Shown here piece by piece: positions 7,865 through 15,624 of a stretch of DNA of 20,819 nt. The DNA comes from CAZFAP01 sp964516325 (lineage in GTDB: Bacteria; Auribacterota; JABMQX01): positions 1-20,819 of the forward strand of contig CAZFAP010000082.1 in the NCBI GenBank assembly GCA_964516325.1. Direction: 5' to 3'. A model generated the notes under the pieces. The model did no database searches, was not told the DNA's origin, and saw only the letters and a list, made by a program, of their open reading frames with translations. How positions within the stretch are numbered: the stretch's first letter is position 1; each line of letters opens with the position of its first letter. Position numbers and translations under genes: made by a program.

Positions 7865-9676
7865 GTGCAAACAATCACGTTCTACTCGTACAAGGGTGGT
7901 GTTGGCAGAACGCTCGTTGTTGCCAACGTCGCGCGCTACCTCGCCCGCTTCGGGCAGAAGGTGTTCGCACTGGACCTCGACCTGGAGGCGCCGGGGCTGC
8001 ACTACAAGCTGGCTCCGGAAGGCTGGGACGGGGGGCAGGGCCCGCGCCTTGGCGTGGTTGATTATGTACACACCTTCGCAGTCCAGAACAAGAACCCAGG
8101 GCCCCTTCGAGACTATGTCCGCCGGGTCGAGGTTCCCGGAGGTGCCGGGGGCTCCATCCACATCATGGCGGCCGGGGACGCGCCATCCGCTACGTATGCC
8201 GAGCGCCTGGCTCAGATCAATTGGCACGAGCTTTTCTACTCCAGGGCCGAGGGCGACGCTCCGAGTTCCGTGCCGAAAGGCATTCCGTTCTTCTTGGAGA
8301 TGAAGGAGCGCATCCAGGCTGATTATAGTCCTGACTTCCTCCTGATTGATTCGCGAACCGGCATCACCGAAATCGGAGGGGTCGCGACGAGCCTTCTCCC
8401 GGACAAGTTGGTGTGCTTGCTGCTGTACAATAACGAGAACCTCGATGGGGCCCGCGAGGTTCTGCGCAGCGTTCGACGACTCCGGAGGCTCCCAGGTGAG
8501 CAAGAAGTCGAGGTCGTCACCGCGGTAGGGCGAATTCCGGAGATGGAGAAACCCGAGGACGAGCTGGCGATCCTCGAGAAGGTTAGGGCCTTCCTGACCG
8601 AAGAGGCGCACGACCTCTCGGCCACGGTGCCGCTGCGCGAGGTGTTCGTTCTGCACTCCGAGCGCGACCTTGAGGTGGCTGAGTCGTTGCGTGTTGGAGG
8701 GGAGAGGACCCCGGCTCAATCGGTGCTGCTCAGGGACTACCTGCGGCTGTTCCGGAGTCTCATCCCGGCAGAAATCATAAGACCCCACGTATCCTCCCTG
8801 CTCGACGAGATATGGACGAGGCTGCGCGACGACCCGGATGGCGCAGAGCGGGATATCATGCAGCTCGCCGACTCCTACCCGGGCCCCGAGGTGCTACCGG
8901 ACGTGATAAGGTTCCTGCGCGCCCGAAGGGCGAGGCCCGAGGGATTGCTGCAGGCCGCGTACCGCTCTTGGCAGGTCTCGGGCCGGGCGGATGACCCCAC
9001 GGTTTGGGCGGTCGTGAAGGACACTTTTCGGGACGCCGTGAGTCCCCGGGAACTGCCCGTGCCGGTCGACTTCCTGGAGTCCGTCTGGCTCGCCTCGGGC
9101 ACCGAGGACCCCCAGATGGCCGTGCGTCTTGCTGCGCTTTACAGCAGGCAGGACAACGACGCCAAGGCTGCCGCGATACTCCTTCAGTTGATCAGCGGTC
9201 GCCAGGGATCGGCGGAAGTGGTCGTGCCGTGCCTCAGGTATTTGATGCGTAGCGCGCAGTGGGACACCGCGGTTCGCCTTGTCGAGGACTTTAAGCCCTC
9301 CTTGGCGCCGAATCCAGACTTTCAGGTAGCCTGGGCGCGTTTAGTTGCACGCAAGGAAGACCGCTCCGCAGCTGAAAGCCTACTCAAAGACGAGCGGTTC
9401 GACGTCGGCTTGGTGAGCAGCACTGACCTCCCGACAGCCGCCCGTCTTCTGCGCGCCGCCGAGCGGCGCGAGGGGCTAGAGGAGCTCTTGGGCTCCGCAC
9501 TCATGAAAGCGGTTAGAAGGGGTGCCTCGAATGAGCTGGCGAACGTGGCGCACGCGTACGCGCTGCTCAATAGGGAAGATGAGTTTCGCCTCAGGGTCCG
9601 GGACCACCTTGGGCCCGACGCTACCGAAGACTTCCTCCGAGAGCTGGGTGCCCCCCACGGCCGTTTCCGGTACTGA
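7865..9676 (+). CDS. KGGVGR-motif ParA/MinD-like ATPase with helical-repeat C-terminus
   Basis: The protein has 603 residues. The N-terminal 300 form a SIMIBI-type P-loop ATPase. The deviant Walker A is YKGGVGRT (9-16), where the usual GKT/GKS becomes GRT but the signature Lys (K10) is kept. A ParA-like A' strand ALDLDLEAPG follows at 35-44, and Walker B is FLLIDSRTG (158-166). In the literature as I know it, ATPases with KGGVGR and LIDSRTG motifs occur in predicted conflict or signalling systems, not in chromosome partition. Residues from about 310 to 603 are repeated amphipathic helices of TPR or alpha-solenoid character (for example AVRLAALYSRQDNDAKAAAI), a likely sensor or protein-binding module. 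The start is GTG 7865: AGGAGG (7853-7858) lies 6 bases before it and overlaps the previous stop. No partner parB-like gene is present. Confidence 0.85.
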   Translation: MQTITFYSYKGGVGRTLVVANVARYLARFGQKVFALDLDLEAPGLHYKLAPEGWDGGQGPRLGVVDYVHTFAVQNKNPGPLRDYVRRVEVPGGAGGSIHIMAAGDAPSATYAERLAQINWHELFYSRAEGDAPSSVPKGIPFFLEMKERIQADYSPDFLLIDSRTGITEIGGVATSLLPDKLVCLLLYNNENLDGAREVLRSVRRLRRLPGEQEVEVVTAVGRIPEMEKPEDELAILEKVRAFLTEEAHDLSATVPLREVFVLHSERDLEVAESLRVGGERTPAQSVLLRDYLRLFRSLIPAEIIRPHVSSLLDEIWTRLRDDPDGAERDIMQLADSYPGPEVLPDVIRFLRARRARPEGLLQAAYRSWQVSGRADDPTVWAVVKDTFRDAVSPRELPVPVDFLESVWLASGTEDPQMAVRLAALYSRQDNDAKAAAILLQLISGRQGSAEVVVPCLRYLMRSAQWDTAVRLVEDFKPSLAPNPDFQVAWARLVARKEDRSAAESLLKDERFDVGLVSSTDLPTAARLLRAAERREGLEELLGSALMKAVRRGASNELANVAHAYALLNREDEFRLRVRDHLGPDATEDFLRELGAPHGRFRY

Positions 9677-10022
9677 GAGCTGCTGGCGGCAAGCCCTGCC
9701 GATCCGTTGATCCTGCTTCGACACGAGGGGGTTTGTTCTGAAGGCCGGGCCCGGCGCCGGCCCGAAGCGCGCCGCCAGAACGCGCTGCCTGGAGGATGTT
9801 CTCGACGGGGCCTTGAGGCGCCGCATCAGGGCTTCACCGTTTCCGATAGGCTTGCTTCCTACCGAACTCCCAGAGGCGTTCCTTGCTCGTGGCGTACCAA
9901 CCGATAAGGGGACGCTGGGTTCTCCCTCAAAGAGATGGAACAATCGTCGGGGCGAAAGCGTCAGTATAGAAGAACTGGTGTGGAATAGGAGGTTTTGGAG
10001 ATCGGAGAGAAGGAGAGGCAAA
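9677..10022. other. Non-coding gap between the ATPase cassette and the selenoprotein pair
   Basis: These 346 bases hold no supported gene. A long open frame runs through from 9813 into the next gene, but the signal peptide and AGGAG put that gene's start at 10023. A GC-rich inverted repeat CGGGCC-7 nt-GGCCCG lies around 9746-9764, and ctggcggc (9683-9690) is complementary to gccgccag (9771-9778). Together they could form a terminator-like structure after the ATPase gene, without a T-tract. A lone TATAGA (9965-9970) could be a -10 box, but no good -35 accompanies it. Confidence 0.45.
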
Positions 10023-10898
10023 ATGAAAAGAAGGGCGCTCTTTGTGTTCGTCGTGGCAGCAGCGACGTTTTGCTATTTGGTGACGTGCGAGGGGGAGGCT
10101 GTCAAGGCGGGAGGAGGGAAGCTCGATTTGCGGGTGCTGTATATCGGGTATCCGGGGACGGAGCGCGAGAAGGATTTCGTGGGCTTTCTGGAGAAGCATT
10201 TCGCAAAGGTTGGCAAGGGAGACCTGAACAAGTTCGACGTGAAGGATGCCGAGGGTTTTGATGTGGTCGTCCTGGACTATGACGGGCTGAGCGTCGAAGA
10301 CAACGTTACCCGTATGCCACGGGTACCTTTCGACAGGAGTTACACGCGTCCGACCGTGACAATGAGCGCCGTGGGAGCCCTTGCGTGCGACCAGTTGGGT
10401 CTAAAGACGGGTTATTTCTGAGGCTGTTTGAGTGAAGCGGCTCAGGGTGAGCTGCCCAAGCACGAGGTGTTCGAGAAGCCTTTCAAGGTTAAGCCGGTTT
10501 ACGAATGGTGGCAAACGCCATCGAACTATCGCGGCTACCCCGCAGGCGAGAAACTTCCCGATAAGCTGAAGGTGTGGCGGGTTCAGAAGACGACCGATGA
10601 GCCGGGCCAGGTGCCAGAGCCCTATGGCGCCGTCTCCCGGCCTTTCAAAAACTCGCCAGAGGCCGAGGCACTGGTCGTTGGCTACAACACTTTCAAGATG
10701 AACGGCGCCGCGGCCGTGGGACGTCATGGGAACTTCCTCCAGTGGGGCTTCTCGGCTTCCCCGTCGAAGATGACTGACGCGGGGCGGAAGTTCTTTTTGA
10801 ACTGTGTGTGTTACATAAAGAAGTTCGATGGCAAATCGCCCCTCACCCGATCGAAGCCAATCGAGTGGCCGGCGCGATGGGGTGTGGCTCGTGAATAA
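10023..10898 (+). CDS. Predicted secreted selenoprotein, paralog 1 (TGA at codon 133 read as Sec)
   Basis: The reading continues through TGA 10419-10421 to TAA 10896-10898, giving 291 residues. The N-terminus MKRRALFVFVVAAATFCYLV is a signal peptide. Residues 34-132 (LRVLYIGYPGTEREKDF, FDVVVLDYDG, RPTVTMSAVGALACDQLGLK) follow the alternating strand-helix pattern of class I glutamine amidotransferase/ThuA-like folds, but without the nucleophile Cys at the usual elbow. The TGA is then followed by GCLSEAAQGELPKHEVF, giving U133-G-C135. The C-terminal half ends with GRHGNFLQWGFS and NCVCYIKKFDGKSP, which holds a C-x-C. The start is ATG 10023, with AGGAG 7 bases before it. A hairpin lies 15 nt after the TGA. 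If UGA were a true stop, two ORFs of 132 and about 156 residues would result, and the second lacks a good ribosome binding site. Function is unknown; an extracytoplasmic thiol/selenol redox role is inferred. Confidence 0.8.
10437..10455 (+). promoter_or_regulatory. Predicted bacterial SECIS hairpin, paralog 1
   Basis: GCGGCTCAGGGTGAGCTGC folds into an 8-bp stem (10437-10444 with 10448-10455, including one G-U pair) closed by a GGG loop. It begins 15 nt after the TGA at 10419-10421, so the loop Gs are 24-26 nt downstream. Bacterial SECIS elements are short hairpins just after the UGA, inside the coding region, with a G at the start of a small apical loop, recognised by SelB. This hairpin fits that description. 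The same 19 bases recur at the same spacing in the paralog. Confidence 0.75.
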
Positions 10899-10933
10899 AT
10901 AATTCTCAGGAACTGTTTGTTTGGAGGACTCCA

Positions 10934-11773
10934 ATGAAAAAGAGAGGTGTCTTCGCTGCTGCTCTGGCGACGATGGCGACGTGTCTTTGGACCCCGCAGG
11001 GAGTCGAGGGTGCTGACGCGGCTGGGGAGAAAATCTCTCTCCGGGTTCTTTACGTTGGGCATCCGGGGACGGAGCGAGAAAAGGATTTTGTCGGCTTGTT
11101 AGAGAAGCATTTCACGAAGGTTGGAAAAGCGGACCTCGCTAAGGTCGAAGTGAAGGATGCCGAGGGGTTTGACGTGGTCGTGCTCGACTATGGCGAGCTA
11201 ATCATCAAAGGCAACGCTATCGTTACGCCACGGGTGCCATTTGGGAGGGGCTACTCGCGTCCCGTTCTGACGATCGGCGCGTCGGGGGCTCTTGTCTCCG
11301 ACAGTCTGGGTCTGAAGACGGGCTATCTCTGAAACTGCTTAGGAGAAGCGGCTCAGGGTGAGCTGCCCAAGCACGAGGTGTTTCAGAAGCCCTTCAAGGT
11401 TGAGCCGGTGTACGAAACGTGGGAGACACCCTCGAATTATCGGTACTACCCCGGAGGGAAGGAGCTGCCCGATACAGTCAAAGTGTGGCGGGTTCAGAAG
11501 ACCACCGATAAGCCCGGCGGGACGACACGGCCTTACGGAGCGGTATCGCGGGATTGGAAGTCCGACGAAAAGCTGGACGCGGAGGCGCTCGTCGCCGGGT
11601 ACAACAATGGCAAAATGAGCGGCGCCATAGCCGTGGGCCGGCACGCCAACTTCCTCCAGTGGGGTTTTTCGGCGCCGCCGTCGCAGATGACGGATGCGGG
11701 GCGGAAGTTCTTTCTGAACTGTGTGTGTTACATAGCGAAGTACGACGGCAAGTCGCCAGTGCCCGCGAGGTAA
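10934..11773 (+). CDS. Predicted secreted selenoprotein, paralog 2 (TGA at codon 133 read as Sec)
   Basis: This tandem paralog starts 35 bases after the first gene, with GGAGG (10923-10927) 6 bases before the ATG. Reading through TGA 11330-11332 gives 279 residues ending at TAA 11771-11773. The signal peptide is MKKRGVFAAALATMATCLW. Over residues 34-132 it matches paralog 1 at 67 of 99 positions with no gaps. After the TGA it continues in the same frame as NCLGEAAQGELPKHEVF, giving U133-N-C135, and ends with GRHANFLQWGFS and NCVCYIAKYDGKSP, again with the C-x-C. The Cys of paralog 1 near residue 89 is Ser or Val here, while UxC and CxC are kept in both, which marks these as the functional pairs. 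Conservation on both sides of the TGA argues against a decayed gene. The biochemical role is unknown. Confidence 0.8.
11348..11366 (+). promoter_or_regulatory. Predicted bacterial SECIS hairpin, paralog 2
   Basis: The hairpin has the same 19 bases as in paralog 1: an 8-bp stem (11348-11355 with 11359-11366) and a GGG loop, starting 15 nt after TGA 11330-11332. The surrounding 38 bases, 12 whole codons, are identical between the two genes. By contrast the identical peptide EGFDVVVLDY upstream is encoded with 4 synonymous differences in 10 codons. This suggests selection on the RNA as well as the protein. Confidence 0.75.
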
Positions 11774-11863
11774 TCAAGCAAGCTACTCGGTGAGGTCTGC
11801 CTCGGCGATTCCGGGACGCGGAGCTGAGAAGCCGAGCACAGTGTGGAGCGCGGGCGAAAAGAA

Positions 11864-13246
11864 ATGGGAGATAAATTGAAACGCAGGTTGGTTTTTGTCG
11901 CCGCATTGACGCTCGTGAGCGGGCATCGCTGCGTTGCTGATTCAGAAGCCGCAGAGCCGCGCGCGCCGGTTGTGCAGATGGAGGACGTCGTCTGCACGTA
12001 CGTGTCGCCGGACAATGGCGCGGGGCCGCTGTGGTGCTACGGGGCGCCGCTGCTCGTTCGCTCGGGAGACGACGTTTTCCTCAGCGTCATGGAAACCGGC
12101 GAGAATGCTCCGAGACTCTGCAATACACGCTGGCAGTTCTGGAGGCGGAATCGAAGCGGCTGGAAGGTCGTTCGGCAAGCCGACGGCTTCCGCGAACGGG
12201 AACCTTGTCCTCTGGTCGCGTTTTCAGATGGAAGGCTATTCCTCTCGATAAATCCCTCGATCTCTCCGCCCGGAACACAATACGGTCCCTGCGATCCCCA
12301 GCTCGTCGAATTCTCCGCAAAGAATCCGGAGCAGCCACCGAAGATGCTCCGTCCTGCTTGGGTCGGCGACACGAGCTTCACCGACCATTCTTATCGCGGT
12401 ATTGCTTCCGACGCCGCCCAGAGACAAATTCTCCTCCTCAATATTCATTCGCAGACCGGCGAGCAATTCTGGTCTTTTCTCGACAAGGACGGGAAATGGA
12501 CCAGGCAGGGGAAAATTCGGTTTCCCATCAGATCGTGCTATCCGCAGGTCGCTCTCCGAGACCGCGCCGCCCATGTTTTAGCCATCGGCGACATCGTCGA
12601 GCCAAACGCGGAGTGGCGCGCCTACAAGAAGCAAAAAACCGGACGGGATTGGGACTACGTTTTCCGCCGCCTTTTCTACACGTGGACGCCCGACATAACG
12701 CAAGCGGACTTTGCCGAGCCGCTCGAGCTGGAAAACGTTGATTCGACAGCCGGACATATCCGCAACCTCGACCTCTGGCTTGACGCACGCGGGTCTGCTC
12801 ACATTCTCTACCTCAAGCAGTCGGTCCAGTCCGCCCTCATGCGGGACAGGTTCTTCCCCGGAGCGAAAATCACAACCTCGCTGGAACATTCGGTTCTCCG
12901 GCACGGACAGATGGTTGGTCGTTCCACGCTCCTGAAGGGCGGGGAGGGGGCGTCAACTGAGACTCCGGGCAACGCGCGTTTTCACGCTGCGGAGGACGGA
13001 AAGCTCTTCGTCATCTACCATTGCAGCGGCAGAGACGCGAGGGGAAATGCGCTCTCAGAGAACCGGCTGCTTCAGCTACTGCCAGAAACGGGCGCCAAGC
13101 CCACGACCATTCCGCTCCAATATCCGTTCACGACCTTTTTCACCGCCTGCGAACGCGGCGGCTCTCCTCCTTCGAGCACGATTGACCTCTTCGGGACAGG
13201 CGACGAGTCGAACACCCTCCGCTACGCGAGGATAAGGCTCCCGTAG
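11864..13246 (+). CDS. Secreted beta-propeller-like (BNR/sialidase-fold-like) protein
   Basis: The product has 460 residues. The N-terminus KLKRRLVFVAALTLVSGHRCVADS is a signal peptide, so it is exported. The body has regularly spaced strands with Trp, Asp and Gly turns (CYGAPLLVRSGDDVFLSV, CPLVAFSDGRLFLSINP, SYRGIASDAAQRQILLLN, NLDLWLDARGSAHILYL, ARFHAAEDGKLFVIYHCSG). Their repeated pattern of hydrophobic strand, Asp-Gly turn and strand suggests a six-bladed propeller of the kind annotated as BNR-repeat proteins. I see no clean Asp-box series and no catalytic sialidase Arg triad, so enzymatic function is unproven. ATG 11864 gives a good signal peptide but has only a weak GAAAAG upstream; TTG 11876 after GGGAG is the alternative, and GTG 11843 is less likely. 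It lies 90 bases after paralog 2 and may share its transcript. Confidence 0.6.
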   Translation: MGDKLKRRLVFVAALTLVSGHRCVADSEAAEPRAPVVQMEDVVCTYVSPDNGAGPLWCYGAPLLVRSGDDVFLSVMETGENAPRLCNTRWQFWRRNRSGWKVVRQADGFREREPCPLVAFSDGRLFLSINPSISPPGTQYGPCDPQLVEFSAKNPEQPPKMLRPAWVGDTSFTDHSYRGIASDAAQRQILLLNIHSQTGEQFWSFLDKDGKWTRQGKIRFPIRSCYPQVALRDRAAHVLAIGDIVEPNAEWRAYKKQKTGRDWDYVFRRLFYTWTPDITQADFAEPLELENVDSTAGHIRNLDLWLDARGSAHILYLKQSVQSALMRDRFFPGAKITTSLEHSVLRHGQMVGRSTLLKGGEGASTETPGNARFHAAEDGKLFVIYHCSGRDARGNALSENRLLQLLPETGAKPTTIPLQYPFTTFFTACERGGSPPSSTIDLFGTGDESNTLRYARIRLP

Positions 13247-13397
13247 GAAAACGGCTCGACGGAGCAACGAAAGAGAACGCGCGATTCAGTTCGGGGTTTT
13301 CGGGAATCGAGGTGAAGAAGCGAGGCGCATTCAGGGAGCAAACACACACACACCGTCTGTGAGGCAAATCCGTGCCCGATGCTCGGTGGAGCAGTCG
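13247..13397. other. Convergent intergenic region with (AC)6 tract
   Basis: These 151 bases separate the last plus-strand gene from the last gene of the minus-strand secretion operon. CGATTC (13282-13287) and GAATCG (13304-13309) could form a weak 6-bp stem. An (AC)6 simple repeat lies at 13342-13353. No strong bidirectional terminator is visible. Confidence 0.4.
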
Positions 13398-13925
13398 TCA
13401 CTTCGTCGCCACGACCGTCGCTAATTTGATTTCGAGCTTGAGGTGGGAGCGGTCGGAAGCGCTCTTCGGGGTGACCCTCAGGAACTCGATGCCGATGACA
13501 TTCTCCGGCTTCTCGATCCCAGTGACAAACTCCACAATCTGGTTGATGCTCTTATCGTCGTATAAGAAGGTGGAGGACCGCTTCTCGAAGTCGCCGTAGG
13601 CGGTGGGGCGAACCGGGATTTCACGCGTCCGGCTGAAATTCTGCTTCTGTTCCGTTTCCGCAACAAACGCCGAAAGGTCAAAGTCCTTCCGCCTCTGGAG
13701 GATTCTCTTCATGACGGGGTCCGTTTCCCGCTTCAGGGTGTTGTACTGCGACTGAATCTTCCTGGTTTCCTCGTATTCCTTCGTCATGGCGTTCACGGTT
13801 GCCCGGAGATTGCTCAGCTTGTCCTTCGTGGGCAGTAAGACAAACCATAACAGAAGAAAACACACGAGGATGCCCCCGCCTGCCAGGATGACGTTTCTTT
13901 CTCTTCGGGAGAATGCCCGTGCCAT
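13398..13925 (-). CDS. gspM: Type II secretion protein M / PilO-like
   Basis: Inner-membrane assembly-platform protein of 175 residues. It has a short basic cytoplasmic tail, one membrane helix (about 13-31, VILAGGGILVCFLLLWFVL), a coiled-coil-like stretch (about 33-65, KDKLSNLRATVNAMTKEYEE), and a small periplasmic ferredoxin-like domain ending LKLEIKLATVVATK. This is the usual GspM/PilO architecture, and sequence conservation in this family is low. The assignment rests mostly on topology and on its place directly after gspL: the gspL stop TAG abuts this ATG (TAGATG), so translation is coupled. It is the last gene of the operon, and no gspN, gspC or gspD follows. Confidence 0.75.
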   Translation of the reverse strand: MARAFSRRERNVILAGGGILVCFLLLWFVLLPTKDKLSNLRATVNAMTKEYEETRKIQSQYNTLKRETDPVMKRILQRRKDFDLSAFVAETEQKQNFSRTREIPVRPTAYGDFEKRSSTFLYDDKSINQIVEFVTGIEKPENVIGIEFLRVTPKSASDRSHLKLEIKLATVVATK

Positions 13926-15584
13926 CTACAAACGCGCCCCTTTCAGCTTCAGATTGAACTCAAAGTTCGTCCGGTTGTTTCCCGCCTCCGATGTTCCCTT
14001 GTCTTCCAGTCCCACGACGTAATCAAGTTCTTCCAGCATTTTCTTGAGGCTCACGTGGTCGGCAACCGAAGACACCGTGCCTCGAACGGTTATGATCCCA
14101 ATCCACGACTCGGTTTTGGTTCGGGATGGCCGTCGCGACACGACGGTGGGCGACTCGCCAGGTCTGGACTTGATATAGTTGAACAGGTCAAACTCCACCT
14201 TCATATCCTTCGGGATTCTCGTCGAGAGATCCAGCAACACTCCCAAGAGCGAGGCGCTGTCCCGCAGCTCTCGGAAAGGCGTCAGCTTGCTTTGTTCCTC
14301 TTTCAGCAGTTCCTGCATGTGCCTTATGTCCGTCGTGGTCTTGTTAGGGAAAATCGTTCTTCGCTTCAATTGGATGTTAAAATCGAGGTCTGACCGCAAG
14401 CCATCGTACCGCCGAATGGAAGCGTACAGACCAAACACGAGGAGCGCAAGGATCCCGAGCATCATGGCTGCCGAAACCGCGAACCTCTTCCGCAGTCGCC
14501 GCATGGGGCGAGAGTACGCGTGCTCTTCCTGCCGGAAATTCTGGAGACACGGCGATTCTCCCAGCCCCCGCAGAGCCAGCCCAATCGCGGTCGCGAAACG
14601 GGCGACGGGAATTTCCTCGCCTCCCCGTTTCTTCATACTGTCCGGCGGAGAGAGAATCGAGACTTCCGCAGAGAGTGTTTCTGCCAGGGACTTGTCCAGT
14701 CCCTTCAAAGACGCGGAGCCGCCGCAAAGCAGCACCCTGTTGAAGGTCCCTCCCCGGAGCTGCGACGAGAAATAACGGACCGTTCGGTCCAGCTCCGCCC
14801 CCAACCGCTCGAAAACGCAAGCAACCGCGCGGGACACCCGTTCCGAGAGGTCCGGCGCCATAACGTCCGGGCTGCCATCCCCGGACTTAATCCGCTCCGC
14901 CTCCTCAAAGCTGGTCCCGAGCTCGCTGCGAATCGCCTCCGTGCAATCATCTCCACCCAGCGGTAGAGACCGCACCCCCAACAGCTTCCCTTCCTGAATG
15001 TAGCAGGCGACGGTCTTTGAGCTCCCTATATCAATGACGACGGCAGCTTCTCCCGCGAGCCGCGAATCCGCCCAGAGAGCTGTGCTGGCGACCGCCATGA
15101 AATCCACGTCCACAACCTCCGGGTCTATCTTCGCCCGCGATAGAAGCTCCAGGTTCTCTTGTATGACCCCTTTGTGGATGGCGGTCAGGAGGACTTTCAT
15201 TCTCCCTTCCGGCGCCGTCTGCGTGTCGTAAAAATCAATGATAACCTCCTCGATCGGGAAAGCCAGGTACGGCTCCGTCTGAAACTTCAGAATTTGCCTC
15301 GCCTTGTCTTCCTCGCTGAAGGGAATCTCGAGATTCCGAACCGTCGCTCGCTGCGTCGAGACGGAGCTAACCACCATATCGGACCCGACTTTCAGGCGCC
15401 GACCCAGTTCCTCCGCCGCTTCCGCCATCTGCTCCGGTTGCGCGGCGCCGTTCCGTGAAATCGGGACCTCCACGAACTTCTTGATGACGACAGACGCCCC
15501 CTTCTTCGCGGCAACCACCGCCTTGAGCGAATGGCCGCCGATGTCTATCCCAATGGAGCTTTTTGCGACGGTTAATTCTTTCAT
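13926..15584 (-). CDS. gspL: Type II secretion protein L, PilM/PilN-like fusion
   Basis: The product has 552 residues. Residues 1-340 are a PilM-like actin-fold ATPase domain with clear nucleotide motifs: phosphate-1 IGIDIGGHSLK (11-21), phosphate-2 VVIDIGSSKT (182-191) and the adenosine motif RVLLCGGSASLKGL (283-296). A membrane helix (about 368-390) and a PilN/GspL-like periplasmic part with a coiled coil follow. In T2SS this protein links the cytoplasmic ATPase GspE to GspM in the inner membrane. Classical GspL has a degenerate actin-like domain, while PilM of type IV pili binds ATP, so this copy is hybrid in character. The ATG at 15584 has only a weak GATAGAAAAG upstream. The stop abuts the gspM ATG, and 40 bases separate it from gspK. 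Confidence 0.88.
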   Translation of the reverse strand: MKELTVAKSSIGIDIGGHSLKAVVAAKKGASVVIKKFVEVPISRNGAAQPEQMAEAAEELGRRLKVGSDMVVSSVSTQRATVRNLEIPFSEEDKARQILKFQTEPYLAFPIEEVIIDFYDTQTAPEGRMKVLLTAIHKGVIQENLELLSRAKIDPEVVDVDFMAVASTALWADSRLAGEAAVVIDIGSSKTVACYIQEGKLLGVRSLPLGGDDCTEAIRSELGTSFEEAERIKSGDGSPDVMAPDLSERVSRAVACVFERLGAELDRTVRYFSSQLRGGTFNRVLLCGGSASLKGLDKSLAETLSAEVSILSPPDSMKKRGGEEIPVARFATAIGLALRGLGESPCLQNFRQEEHAYSRPMRRLRKRFAVSAAMMLGILALLVFGLYASIRRYDGLRSDLDFNIQLKRRTIFPNKTTTDIRHMQELLKEEQSKLTPFRELRDSASLLGVLLDLSTRIPKDMKVEFDLFNYIKSRPGESPTVVSRRPSRTKTESWIGIITVRGTVSSVADHVSLKKMLEELDYVVGLEDKGTSEAGNNRTNFEFNLKLKGARL

Positions 15585-15624
15585 CTTTTCTATCGGAGCA
15601 GGTCAACCGAAGGGAGCTATGCTA

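Noticed and set aside
7610..8788. 392-codon minus-strand frame opposite the ATPase gene
   Set aside because: It is a shadow of the KGGVGR ATPase, whose Walker motifs and ribosome binding site are on the plus strand.
9813..10022. N-terminal extension of selenoprotein paralog 1 upstream of ATG 10023
   Set aside because: The signal peptide and AGGAG place the start at 10023, the paralog starts at the equivalent codon, and the extra 70 residues look like translated non-coding DNA.
10419..11332. The two TGA codons as true stops or as pseudogene lesions
   Set aside because: The same codon position in both paralogs, conserved downstream frame and protein, and an identical hairpin at the same distance make recoding the better explanation.
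10419..11332. Global reassignment of UGA to an amino acid (as in some candidate phyla)
   Set aside because: Many genes in the window end naturally in TGA at the expected family length, for example the symporter, the kinase, the KGGVGR ATPase and gspF.
13342..13353. (AC)6 tract as a functional element
   Set aside because: It is a short simple repeat of a size expected by chance or slippage, with no associated motif.
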